Positions 10,958 to 22,958 of a stretch of 64,000 nucleotides of DNA are shown here, one piece after another. The notes under the pieces were generated by a model that made no database searches, was not told the origin of the DNA, and worked only from the letters and a program-made list of their open reading frames with translations. Origin of the DNA: Aegilops tauschii subsp. strangulata (taxonomy: Eukaryota; Streptophyta; Magnoliopsida; Poales; Poaceae); assembly GCF_002575655.3 (NCBI RefSeq), contig NC_053037.3, forward strand, positions 506,920,544 to 506,984,543, given 5' to 3'. The first letter of the stretch is position 1; each line of letters opens with the position of its first letter. A program made the position numbers and the translations under genes.

Positions 10958-13900
10958 TTACACAGTAATGATTCTTACACCCATGGAGCCTTGGTGCTGA
11001 TCATGTTTTGCTCGTGGAAGAGGCTTAGTCAACGGGTCTGCAACATTCAGATCCGTATGTATCTTGCAAATTTCTATGTCTCCCACCTGGACTAAATCCC
11101 GGATGGAATTGAAGCGTCTTTTGATGTGCTTGGTTCTCTTGTGAAATCTGGATTCCTTTGCCAAGGCAATTGCACCAGTATTGTCACAAAAGATTTTCTT
11201 GACCGTTGTCCAGTGATCCACTCCTGGATTACTTTGGTACCTTCCTGCTAAACTTATAGCAAGGCATACATCAGGTCTGGTACACAGCATTGCATACATG
11301 ATAGAGCCTATGGCTGAAGCATAGGGGACATCTTTCATCTTCTCTCTATCTTCTGCAGTGGTCGGGCATTGAGTCTTACTCAACTTCACACCTTGCAACA
11401 CAGGCAAGAATCCTTTCTTTGCTTGATCCATTTTGAACTTCTTCAAAACTTTGTCAAGGTATGTGCTTTGTGAAAGTCCAATTAAGCGTCTTGATCTATC
11501 TCTATAGATCTTGATGCCCAATATATACGCAGCTTCACCGAGGTCTTTCATTGAAAAAAATCTTATTCAAGTATCCCTTTATGCTATCCAGAAATTCTAT
11601 ATCATTTCCAATCAGTAATATGTCATCCACATATAATATCAGAAATGCTACAGAGCTCCCACTCACTTTCTTGTAAATACAGGCTTCTCCAAAAGTCTGT
11701 ATAAAACCAAATGCTTTGATCACACTATCAAAGCATTTATTCCAACTCCGAGAGGCTTGCACCAGTCCATAAATGGATCGCTGGAGCTTGCACACTTTGT
11801 TAGCTCCCTTCGGATCGACAAAACCTTCTGGTTGCATCATATACAACTCTTCTTCCAGAAATCCATTCAGGAATGCAGTTTTGACATCCATTTGCCAGAT
11901 TTCATAATCATAAAATGCGGCAATTGCTAACATGATTCGGACAGACTTAAGCATCGCTACGGGTGAGAAGGTCTCATCGTAGTCAATCCCTTGAACTTGT
12001 CGAAAACCTTTCGCAACAAGTCGAGCTTTATAGACAGTAACATTACCATCAACGTCAGTCTTCTTCTTGAAGATCCATTTATTTTCAATGGCTTGCCAAT
12101 CATTGGGCAAGTTAACCAAAGTCCATACTTTGCTCTCATACATGGATCCCATCTCAGATTTCATGGCCTCAAGCCATTTTGCGGAATCTGGGCTCACCAT
12201 CGCTTCTTCATAGTTCGTAGGTTCATCATGGTCTAGTAACATAACTTCCAGAATAGGATTACCGTACCACTCTGGTGCGGATCTTACTCTGGTTGATCTA
12301 CGAGGTTCAGTAATAACTTGATCTGAAGTTTCATGATCATCATCATTAACTTCCTCACTAATTGGTGTAGGTGTCTCAGAAACAGGTTTCTGTGATGAAC
12401 TACTTTCCAATAAGGGAGCAGGTATAGTTACCTCATCAAGTTCTACTTTCCTCCCACTCACTTCTTTCGAGAGAAACTCCTTCTCTAGAAAATTTCCGAA
12501 TTTAGCAACAAAAGTTTTGCCTTCGGATCTGTGATAGAAGGTATACCCAACAGTCTCCTTTGGGTATCCTATGAAGACACATTTCTACGATTTCGGTTCG
12601 AGCTTATTAGGTTGAAGTTTCTTCACATAAGCATCGCAGCCCCAAACTTTAAGAAACGACAACGTTGGTTTCTTGCCAAACCACAGTTCATAAGGCGTCG
12701 TCTCAACGGATTTTGATGGTGCCCTATTTAACGTGAATGCAGCCGTCTCTAAAGCATAACCCCAAAACGATAGCGGTAAATCAGTAAGAGACATCATAGA
12801 TCGCACCATATCTAGTAAAGTGCGATTACGACATTCGGACACACCATTACGCTGTGGTGTTCCGGGTGGCGTGAGTTGCGAAACTATTCCGCATTGTTTC
12901 AAATGTAGACCAAACTCGTAACTCAAATATTCTCCTCCACGATCTGATCGTAGAAACTTTATTTTCTTGTTACGATGATTTTCAACTTCACTCTGAAATT
13001 CTTTGAACTTTTCAAATGTTTCAGACTTATGTTTCATTAAGTAGATATACCCATATCTGCTTAAATCATCTGTGAAGGTGAGAAAATAACGATATCCGCC
13101 ACGAGCCTCAACATTCATCGGACCACATACATCTGTATGTATGATTTCCAACAAATCTGTTGCTCTCTCCATAGTTCCGGAGAACGGTGTTTTAGTCATC
13201 TTGCCCATGAGGCACGGTTCGCAAGTACCAAGTGATTCATAATCAAGTGGTTCCAAAAGTCCATCAGTATGGAGTTTCTTCATGCGCTTTACACCGATAT
13301 GACCTAAACGGCAGTGCCACAAATAAGTTGCACTATCATTATCAACTCTGCATCTTTTGGTTTCAATATTATGAATATGTGTATCACTACTATCGAGATT
13401 CAACAAAAATAGACCACTCTTCAAGGGTGCATGACCATAAAAGATATTACTCATATAAATAGAACAACCATTATTCTCTGATTTAAATGAATAACCGTCT
13501 CGCATCAAACAAGATCCAGATATAATGTTCATGCTCAACGCTGGCACCAAATAACAATTATTTAGGTCTAAAACTAATCCCGAAGGTAGATGTAGAGGTA
13601 GCGTGCCGACCGCGATCACATCGACTTTGGAACCATTTCCCACGCGCATCGTCACCTTGTCCTTAGCCAATCTTCGCTTAATCCGTAGCCCCTGTTTCGA
13701 GTTGCAAATATTAGCAACAGAACCAGTATCAAATACCCAGGTGCTACTGCGAGCATTAGTAAGGTACACATCAATAACATGTATATCACATATACCTTTG
13801 TTCACCTTGCCATCCTTCTTATCCGCCAAATACTTTGGGCAGTTCCGCTTCCAGTGACCAGTTTGCTTGCAGTAGAAGCACTCAGTTTCAGGCTTAGGTC

Positions 13901-14636
13901 CAGACTTGGGTTTCTTCTCCTGAGCAGCAACTTGTTTGCTGTTCTTCTTGAAGTTCCCTTTCTTCTTCCCTTTACCCTTTTTCTTGAAACTGGTGGTCTT
14001 ATTGACCATCAACACTTGATGCTCCTTTTTGATTTCTACCTCCGCAGCCTTTAGCATTGCGAATAGCTCGGGAATTGTCTTACTCATCCCTTGCATATTA
14101 TAGTTCATCACGAAGCTCTTGTAGCTTGGTGGCAGTGATTGAAGAATTCTGTCAATAACGCTATCATCCGGAAGATTAACTCCCAGTTGAATCAAGTGAT
14201 TGTTATACCCAGACATTTTGAGTATATGCTCACTGACAGAACTATTCTCTTCCATCTTGCAGCTGAAGAACTTATTGGAGACTTCATATCTCTCAATTCG
14301 GGCATTTGCTTGAAATATTATCTTCAACTCCTGGAACATCTCATATGCTCCATGACGTTCAAAACGTCGTTGAAGACCCGGTTCTAAGCCGTAAAGCATG
14401 GCACACTAAACTATCGAGTAGTCATCAGCTTTGCTCTGCCAGACGTTCATAACATCTGGTGTTGCTCCTGCAGCAGGCCTGGCACCCAGCGGTGCTTCCA
14501 GGACGTAATTCTTCTGTGCAGCAATGAGGATAATCCTCAAGTTAGGGACCCAGTCCGTGTAATTGCTACCATCATCTTTCAACTTTGCTTTCTCAAGAAA
14601 CGCATTAAAATTCAACGGAACAACAGCACGGGCCAT
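10958..14636 (-). pseudogene. gag-pol: Copia gag-pol polyprotein, broken
   Basis: Minus-strand start ATG is at 14636. Order: gag; zinc knuckle CFYCKQTGHWKRNC (about 13850-13890); protease FDTGS (about 13720); integrase HHCC and the HTD...SDRGGEY...SE acidic residues (about 13280-12830); reverse transcriptase with LYVDDILLIGN (about 11615-11650); RNase H; stop near 10958. A TAG at 14406 splits gag, a TAG at 12585 splits pol, and a one-base shift near 11550 breaks the RT thumb. RNase H lacks about 100 residues: NPGVDHWTTVKK runs straight into FCDNTGAIALAKE. Catalytic residues in protease, integrase and RT are otherwise present. Normal role: particle formation, cDNA synthesis and integration. 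Confidence 0.88.
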
Positions 14637-14640
14637 CTAT

Positions 14641-15907
14641 CTACAATTAACATAGACAAGCAAAATACTATCAGGTACTAAGTTCATGATAAATTCAAAT
14701 TCAATTAATCATATTACTTAAGAACTCCCACTTAGATAGACATCCCTCTAATCCTCTAAGTGATCACGTGATCCATTTCAACTAAACCATGTCCGATCAT
14801 CACGTGAGATGGAGTAGTTTCAATGGTGAACATCACTATGTTGATCATATCTACTATATGATTCACGCTCGACCTTTCGGTCTCCGTGTTCCGAGGCCAT
14901 ATCTGTTATATGCCAGGCTCGTCAAGTTTAACCTGAGTATTCCGCGTGTGCAACTGTTTTGCACCCGTTGTATTTGAACGTAGAGCCTATCACACCCGAT
15001 CATCACGTGGTGTCTCAGCATGAAGAACTTTCGCAACGGTGCATACTCAGGGAGAACACTTATACTTTGATAATTTAGTGAAGGATCATCTTATAATGCT
15101 ACCGTCAAACAAAGCAAGATAAGATGCATAAAGGATTAACATCACATGCAATCAATATAAGTGATATGATATGGCCATCATCATCTTGTGCTTGTGATCT
15201 CCATCTCCGAAGCACCGTGCTTGTGATCTCCATCTCCGAAGCACCGTCATGATCACCATCGTCACCGGCGCGACACCTTGATCTCCATCGTAGTATTGTT
15301 GTCGTCTCGCAAACTTATTGCTTTTACTACTATCGCTACCTCTTAGTGATAAAGTAAAGCTATTACATGGCGATTGCATTTCATACAATAAAGCGACAAC
15401 CATATGGCTCCTGCCAGTTGCCGATAACTCGGTTACAAAACATGATCATCTCATACAACAAATTATATCACATCATGTCTTGACCATATCACATCACAAC
15501 ATGCCCTGCAAAAACAAGTTAGACGTCCTCTACTTTGTTGTTGCAAGTTTTACGTGGCTGCTATGGGCTTAGCAAGAACCGTTCTTACCTACGCATCAAC
15601 ACCACAACGATAGTTTGTCAAGTTGGTGCTGTTTTAACCATCGCAAGGACCGGGCGTAGCCACACTCGGTTCAACTAAAGTGAGAGAGACAGACACCCGC
15701 CAGTCACCTTTAAGCAACGAGTGCTCGCAACGGTGAAACCAGTCTCGCGTAAGCGTACGCGTAATGTCGGTCCGGGCCGCTTCATCTCACAATACCGCTG
15801 AACCAAAGTATGACATACTGGTAAGCAGTATGACTTATATCGCCCACAACTCACTTGTGTTCTACTCGTGCATAGCATCAACGCATAAAACCAAGCTCGG
15901 ATGCCAC
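14641..15907 (-). other. Copia 5' leader, no gene
   Basis: This is the untranslated leader between primer site and gag. It contains a 29-bp tandem duplication at 15188-15245 and several short open frames without protein character. It is the region where packaging and dimerisation signals would be expected in this group. Confidence 0.7.
15188..15245. repeat. Two 29-bp tandem copies in the Copia leader
   Basis: Units 15188-15216 and 15217-15245 are identical, each beginning GTGCTTGTGATC and ending GAAGCACC. The ends of each unit are complementary (GTGCTT / AAGCAC), so each unit can fold into a small hairpin in RNA. Confidence 0.85.
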
Positions 15908-17616
15908 TGTTGGGGAACATAGTAATTTCAAAAAAATTCCTACGCACACGCAAGATCATGGTGATGCATAGCAACGAGAGGGGAGAGTGTTGTCCACGTA
16001 CCCTCGTAGACCGACAGCGGAAGCGTTATTACAACGCGGTTGATGTAGTCGTACGTCTTCACGATCCGACCGATCAAGTACCGAACTCACGGCACCTCCG
16101 AGTTCTACACACGTTCAGCTCGATGACGTCCCTCGAACTCCGATCCAGCCGAGTGTTGAGGGAGAGTTTCGTCAGCACGACAGCGTGGTGACGATGATGA
16201 TGTTCCACCGACGCAGGGCTTCGCCTAAGCTCCGCAACGGTATTCTCGAGGTGTAATATGGTGGAGGGGGCACCGCACACGGCTAAGAGATCTCAAGGAT
16301 CAATTGTTGTGTCTTTGGGGTGCCCCCCTGCCCCCGTATATAAAGGAGCAAGGGGGAGGCAGCCGGCCAAGGGGAGAGGCGCGCCATAGGGGGGAGTCCT
16401 ACTCCCACCGGGAGTAGGACTCCTCCTTTCCTTGTGGGAGTAGGAGAAGGGAAGGGGGAAGGAGAAAGAAGGAAGGGTGCGCCCCCCTTCCCTAGTCCAA
16501 TTCGAACCAGACCAAGGGGAGGGGTGCGGCCACCTTTTGAGGCCTTTCTCTCCTTTCCCGTATGGCCCATTAAGGCCCAATACGAATTCCCGTAACTCTC
16601 CGGTACTCCGAAAAATACCCGAATCACTCGGAACCTTTCCGAAGTCCGAATATAGTCGTCCAATATATCGATTTTTACGTCTCGACCATTTCGAGACTCC
16701 TCGTCATATCCCCGATCTCATCCGGGACTCCGAACTCCTTCGGTACATCAAAACTCAATAAAACTGTCATCGTAACGTTAAGCGTGCGGACCCTACGGGT
16801 TCGAGAACTATGTAGACATGACCGAGACACGTCTCCGGTCAATAACCAATAGCGGGACCTGGATGCCCATATTGGCTCCCACATATTCTACGAAGATATT
16901 TATCGGTCAGACCGCATAACAACATACGTTGTTCCCTTTGTCATCGGTATGTTACTTGCCCGAGATTTGATCGTCGGTATATCGATACCTAGTTCAATCT
17001 CGTTAACGGCAAGTCTCTTTACTCGTTCCGTCACACATCATCCCGCAACTAACTCATTAGTCACAATGCTTGCAAGGCTTATAGTGATGTGTATTACCGA
17101 GTGGGCCCAGAGATACCTCTCCGACAATTGGAGTGACAAATCCTAATCTCGAAATACGCCAACCCAACAAGTACCTTTGGAGACACCTGTAGAGCACCTT
17201 TATAATCACCCATTTACGTTGTGACGTTTGGTAGCACACAAAGTGTTCCTCCGGTAAACGGGAGTTGCATAATCTCATAGTCATAGGAACATGTATAAGT
17301 CATGAAGAAAGCAATAGCAACATACTAAACGATCGAGTGCTAAGCTAACGGAATGGGTCAAGTCAATCACGTCATTCTCCTAATGAGGTGATGTTGTTAA
17401 TCAAATGACAACTTATGTCTATGGCTAGGAAACATAACCATCTTTGATTAATGAGCTAGTCAAGTAGAGGCATACTAGTGACACTCTGTTTGTCTATATA
17501 TTCACACATGTATTATGTTTCCGGTTAATACAATTCTAGCATGAATAATAAACATTTATCATGATACAAGGAAATAAATAATACTTTATTATTGCCTCTA
17601 GGGCATATTTCCTTCA
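15908..17616 (-). repeat. Complete 5' LTR of the Copia
   Basis: This 1709-bp LTR runs from TGTTGGGGAAC to CATATTTCCTTCA on the plus strand. A TATA-like run at 16336-16345 lies in the part missing from the other LTR. The PBS beside it, minus-strand TGGCATCCGAGC (15895-15906), differs from the standard TGGTATCAGAGC at two positions. Confidence 0.9.
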
Positions 17617-18179
17617 GACACGAGTCCTCATGGACGGTGGCAATAGCCTCAATCTGCTCTATCAGGACACAGTGCGCAAAATGGGCATTAACCCATCACG
17701 GATCAAGCCCACAAAGACTACCTTTAAAGGAGTCATACCAGGTGTAGAGGCTCGTTGTACGGGCTCAATTACACTAGAGGTTGTCTTCGGATCTCCGGAC
17801 AACTTCCGAAGCGAAGAGTTAATCTTCGATATCGTCCCTTTTCGCAGCGGCTATCACGCACTGCTCGGACGAACCACATTTGCTCGATTCAATGTGGTGC
17901 CTCATATGCATACCTCAAGCTCAAGATGCCCGGACCACGCGGCGTCATAACAGTCAATGGAAACACGGAACGCTCCCTCCGTACCGAGGAGCATACCGCT
18001 GCCTTAGCATCAGAAGTACAGCGCGGCCTTTTCAAGTAGAACCTTAATTCGGCAGCCGAGCTCCCGGACACCGTCAAGAGAGTCCGGACTATTCTGCAGC
18101 AGGACATCCTGGCTTGTCAAGAGCTCAACTAGCAATTTGGCCTCCTTCACAGTCCCGATCAAATGGCGGCATTCGTACC
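17617..18179 (+). pseudogene. Gypsy retropepsin fragment
   Basis: This continues the host Gypsy after the Copia. It reads VLMDGGNSLNLLYQDTVRKM, the D-G-G-[NS] active-site style of this plant Gypsy group. It continues to IVPFRSGYHALLGRTTFARF, the conserved LLG.....F end of the fold. A one-base shift near 17905 moves the frame into KLKMPGPRGVITVNG, and further stops follow (18038, 18128). About 70 residues expected between the gag end and the protease are missing at the Copia junction. Confidence 0.75.
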
Positions 18180-19359
18180 ACGCGTACATAACTACGCACT
18201 CAAAATTCCATGGGCATCGACGGAGGCATAGCTAGTTTGTGATCCACAGTGCGGCTCGACAGACCCCGGACGCACACATACTTTCACTATTCCCTTTTGT
18301 CTCCTTTTCAGGTTTCCTCTTCACAGGCCCTATCTGAAGGCCTGATCACCGGTCCTTTCGTAAGTACACCAAGGCGGCAAGCAGCTCAGACGCATAAGGG
18401 AAGCTCTAGGCGGCCCCTTCAATGATCACTCTAGCTATTTTCGGTACCCGCACGCAGCTTTGCCTTGGTTGTGGCATGTTAAATAGCCCTATTGCTTATT
18501 GCATTACTTGTACAAATACACTTTGACGTATTAATTACGCTATAATGAAAAATAGTTCGTAGGCCCAACTTCAGTGGCATCATCTTACTCTAGCTTTCCT
18601 TTTCCCTTTTTTGATATTCTTATCAATTGCACCCGTACACTCTGGTACGCCTTCATTCTCTAGGGGCTTCATTATGCCCCATAATACGGCAACAAAGTCC
18701 GAACAGTTTTTTATAGTATAGTTCGGCACCCCGATCTTTAGCATTATATGCATCGGCTCCGAATCATGTCTTTGGTCAATAGTTGGGTTGCCCGGCTCCT
18801 ATGCTTACTACCTTACGTTCCGCTATATCAGCTAGGGTAGTAAAGGGAGTACTACTGCGATTGTGTCCTGGTTTATCTGGATGAGCACCTCAGTAGAGAA
18901 AGCCGAATACTGACTGTCACGATGTGGCGTGAGCTGGTCCGCTGTTCGAGAGGTTTCAAATAGTTAGAGATTTTTCCCGCATTTAGCGAGGGATCGGTTT
19001 TTACCCGATCAGGTGTTTACTGCATCCCAAGTTCGGACTCACGAACACTAGGGGCTGCGCCTCAATTTTTATCTGTCAAACTCCTATGGCTAAGTGAGGG
19101 TGATAAAGCCGCATAGTCTGATTGCCTGGTTCGCAGCGCTAACACCTCCTTAACGGACCAAAAATCTTTGGATCAAGTGTGTTTTGGCGCCAACCGAACA
19201 CCCCTGTACTTCCTACATGGGGGCTAAAGCCGACGACTGGCCAACTCTCAGATTTAATAAAACGGCCGCACAGGAGGTAAAAATCTTAAAATAAACACAA
19301 GCATTATATTTCATAACGGCTGAGTTTTATCATACAAGGCAGAGACAACACCAATGTAT
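18180..19359. other. Gypsy internal DNA without coding sequence; RT/integrase absent
   Basis: Between the protease remnant and the 3' end of the antisense gene lies 1.2 kb with stops in all frames. No reverse transcriptase, RNase H or integrase motifs are visible, so pol has been lost here. Confidence 0.7.
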
Positions 19360-22300
19360 TCATTCTAAAATAATGTCTTGTGCACATTGCGTCGCCACAA
19401 TACGAGATCCCTCCAGGACACTATCAAAATACAGCTCGGGCTTGCGGTGCTCCTTGCCCTCAGGCGGCCCCTTGGTCACAATCTTGACGGCGTCCATCTT
19501 CGCCCACCAGACCTTGACGCGGGTGAAGGCCATACGCGCGCCCTCGATGCAGACCGACCGCTTGACGACGTCCAGCCGAGGACAGGCATTCACCAGCCGC
19601 TTCACGAGGCCGAAGTAGCTGCTGGGTATAGCTTCAGCAGGCCACAGCCGGATTATCAAATCCTTCATGGCCAGTTCGGCCACCCTGTGCAGCTCGACCA
19701 GTTGTTTCAGCTGATCGGTGAAGTGCACTGGATGTTCTGGCGCGAGGTATTGCGACCAGAACAGCTTCTCCGTCGAGCTCCCTTCTTCGGCTCGGAAGAA
19801 TTCTGCAGTGTTTGACACGCTGCGCTGCAAATCCGCAAACGCCCCTGGAGAACTCCGAATCCGGGTTAGTAAGAAATACTTCTTCTTTACATACTTGCTT
19901 TGCATACTAAACGCCTTACCCGCCGTGATCTTCTTGGCCTCCTGGATCTCCTGGAGGGCGCCCTGGGCTGCAACCGGGCCTCTTCTGCGATTTGGCGAGC
20001 CTTGGCGAGTTCGGTGTCTCGAGCCGAAACATCACCCTCCAAGGTCTCGCATTTTTTAACAGCATCGTGGAGCTCCTGCTGAACCTCGTTAAGCCTGGCC
20101 TTGAGCTTCTTACGGGCAGCCTGCTCCTTGACAGCTCTCCCCTCGCCTTCGGTCAGGGCCTTTTTAAGGGCCTCGACCTCGGTCGTCGCTCCTACACACA
20201 TCATGACATTACGGTCAATGCAAATTATTTATTCTTTCCGAATATATAGCGGGTTATTACATACCTTGCTGGTCTTCCAACTGCTTCCTCGCCTGGCCGA
20301 GCTCATCCTCGGCCCGCTCCAGTCTCTGCTTTAGTTCGGAGACTTCGGCAGTGTGTGAGGTCGCGGCCAGCAACGACGCCTGCTTATTCATATAAGACAC
20401 ATTTAGTTAGTTTCCTGCGAAAATTTATTGATCCTCTGTCCGGCTTTTCTTTCCAAAGACCGCACAGTGTCTCAGAGGCTACTGTCTATATTGGGACTTG
20501 TCTCTTTTGTGCCGCTTACCTCAAAACCTGTCAGCAGGCTGCTGCAGGCTTCGGTCAGTCCTCTCTTGACGGACTGAACCTTCTCAATCACCATACCCAT
20601 AAGGGTACGGTGTTCATCCACAATGGAAGCGCCTCGTAGCGCTTCCAGCAGATTATCCGGTGCCTCTGGTTGGACAGAAGTCACCGGAACTTGCTCGCCC
20701 GATTCCGGAACCATGTTGGTCTCCGGAACCGTATTCGGCTGGGGGCCGAATGGGATATGGCCCACCTCGCCAGTCTCCGTGGGGGCTCCCCCCCCCCCCC
20801 CCCCCGTGTGTCCGACGGCCGAGGAATCATCCTCAGGTGCCGCATCGACAACCTCCTGAACCTCTCCCTGGCCAGGGAGGGTCCTTCGGGGCAACACCTC
20901 AGCGTCGCCCTTGGCCTGGGGAGAGTGAGCAGCCGGCGGTGACTCACTGGCCATCGCCTTTGAATCCAGTGAACCTCCCGATGAGGTTCGCGGGGAGTTG
21001 TCGTGGGCCGGACTGCAATAGCGTAGCTAACCATATTAATACAATGAAGAAGACAGGCCAGATATACAAATACGAGTTTATCAGTACTTACAATGCGGCC
21101 AGGGGCTTGTCCTGGGAGCGGCGCTCCGGACTGCTATCGACGTCCCATGCGGTGTTATCCGCAAGGGAGCCTTTCCCCTTCTTGGGCGCCTCCGCCTCCA
21201 GATTTGTGGAGGTCGCCCTCTTCTTCCTTCCCCACCAGGGGGAGAGTTGCTTTCTTCCTCCTCCTCGTTGTCGTCTTCGGCGGCGGAGGAGTGATCCTCG
21301 TCATCCTCGGACGTCACATTCGAAACACCTTTTCGGCGAGGGCCACTCTTGGCCCTCTTGGCCTTCTTCTCCGGCGCCTTGTAGGGCACCGGAACCAGCA
21401 TCTTCGCCAGGAGCGGGATGACTGGCTCTCCGGGCAGCGGAGCCGGACACTGGATCCGCTCCGCTCTCTCCGTCCACACCTAAAAAAATATAGTAAAGAT
21501 TAGGCATCCTCCTTGAATAAACAAGTAGAAGGTACGCCTTGAGAAGAGAAGGACTTACCGCATTGGCGGGATGGGTATGATCGTGCCCGCGGTCCGAATC
21601 TATGACTGGTGGCTTCTCGTTGCCCTTGAAGAGCAACTTCCAGGATCTTCGTGAGTAGTTCCGAAGAGCCTCTCCAGGGTCTGGTGCTTCTCCGTATCGA
21701 ATTCCCGTAAAGGGAAGCTTCGGCTTTGGCAGGGGAGAATCCGGCGAACCAGCATCACCTGGATCACGTCGACGAGCTTGATGTTCTTATCCACCATGCT
21801 CTGAATGCGCGTTTGCAGCGCTATCAGTTTGTCTGACGAAGACCAGTTGGGGCCCTTCTCCATCCAGGAGGTGAGCCGCATTGGAGCTCCAGCCTTGAAT
21901 TCGGGAGCCGCCGCCCAAGTGGCGCCGCGTGGCTCTGTGATGTAGAACCACTGCTTCTGCCACTCTTTGACAGTCTCCACAAAAGTGCCCTTAGACCATG
22001 TGACGTTGGGCATCTTGCTCACCATGGCGCCTCCGCACTCTGCGTGCTGACCATCCACCACCTTCGGCTTCACGTTGAAGATCTTGAGCCATAGGCCGAA
22101 GTGGGGCTGGATGCGGAGGAAAGCCTCGCACATGACAATGAATGCCGAGATGTTGAGGAAGGAGTTCGGGGCCAGATCATGGAAATCTAGCCCGTAATAG
22201 AACATCAGTCCGCGGACGAAAGGGTGAAGTGGAAACCCTAACCCGCGGACGAAATGAGGGTGGAGCACCACCCTCTCGTTGGGCTTCGGTGTAGGGACGA

Positions 22301-22427
22301 CTTGCCCTTTCGCCTGAAGCCGGTGGGCGATTTTCTTCGACAGGTACCCGGCCTCCCAAAGCTCGGCGATGTCCTTCTCCTTGACGGAGGAGGCCATCCA
22401 TTTGCCTTGCCCTCCAGATCCGGACAT
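19360..22427 (-). pseudogene. Antisense intron-containing gene inside the first Gypsy
   Basis: Starts at ATG 22427 on the strand opposite to gag. Six exons can be followed: 22427-21559, 21479-21092, 21012-20520, 20379-20265, 20191-19920 and 19844-19360. The introns are about 73-140 bp with GT...AG ends, and frame continues across the joins. Exon 1 has SAFIVMCEAFLRIQPHFGLW, WQKQWFYITE and LVRRILP, resembling the 'putative gypsy type transposon' domain (PF04195) known from grass repeats. Exons 2-3 are charged and low complexity, with a poly-Gly run from 18 C's at 20788-20805. Exons 4-5 form a coiled coil (ELKQRLERAEDELGQARKQ). Exon 6 is helical. One-base shifts in exons 1, 2 and 5 break it. Molecular function unknown. 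Confidence 0.72.
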
Positions 22428-22537
22428 GGTTGAGTGTTTTCTTGGAAGGAGAAGGTAAGAACTTGGGTGCTTGAGCTCGAGAGCGGAAGGGCAGAGGAAG
22501 AGAGAAGGCGTGGGTGGAAAAAGGGAATCCTTCTCTC

Positions 22538-22543
22538 TTTATA
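22538..22543 (-). promoter_or_regulatory. TATA box for the antisense gene
   Basis: TATAAA on the minus strand (within TTTATAAAGAGAG) lies about 110 bp before ATG 22427. That position allows a start site near 22510 and an 80-bp 5' UTR. It is not part of the LTR. Confidence 0.6.
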
Positions 22544-22958
22544 AAGGCAGTGAATATCGAACGCCTCCCCACTCGCTTGTTCCCAAGGGCTGTGTAAACG
22601 GCACGGTTGGATTACCCACACCCGTATTGATGAGGATCCCGCAATAAGGGGACACGATCTCTGCTTTGACAAGACGTGCCAGTAGAAACCGCATCTCGAA
22701 ACGCGGAACAGCAGACGAAAAGGGTTCGAAATAATGACCGGGTAGATGTGATGTCACATTACAAACAAGTTGTCAGCGGATTGGACACGTGAAATATTAT
22801 ACTCTCTGCGGTTGCGTGTGGTATGTGTGTTACAGGTCCGGACACGATCATTGCGTCCGAAGACTATTTTGGAGTTCGGAAGGAGGAACCCACCTTGCAA
22901 TGTCGAAGACAATCTGCGCGCCGGACACCTCGTCATTGAAGCCTGGTTCAGGGGCTAC

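Larger units (their letters stand above)
9713..17616 (-). mobile_element. Angela/WIS/BARE-type Copia retrotransposon, 3' end lost
   Basis: On the minus strand the order is 5' LTR (15908-17616), variant tRNA-Met primer site (15895-15906), gag-pol, polypurine tract, and a shortened 3' LTR (9713-10924). The LTR begins TGAAGGAAATATGCCCTAG on the minus strand, the familiar start of this wheat/barley group. The 3' LTR lacks the last 497 bp and joins directly to the host gag, so no target duplication can be read. By-eye LTR divergence is about 16 in 1212 bp. Coding frames carry two nonsense codons, one frameshift and an RNase H deletion. Confidence 0.9.

Noticed and set aside
19360..22427. Treating the antisense gene as a captured host gene
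   Set aside because: A gene of the same layout occurs at the same position in Gypsy B, so it is more likely part of the elements.
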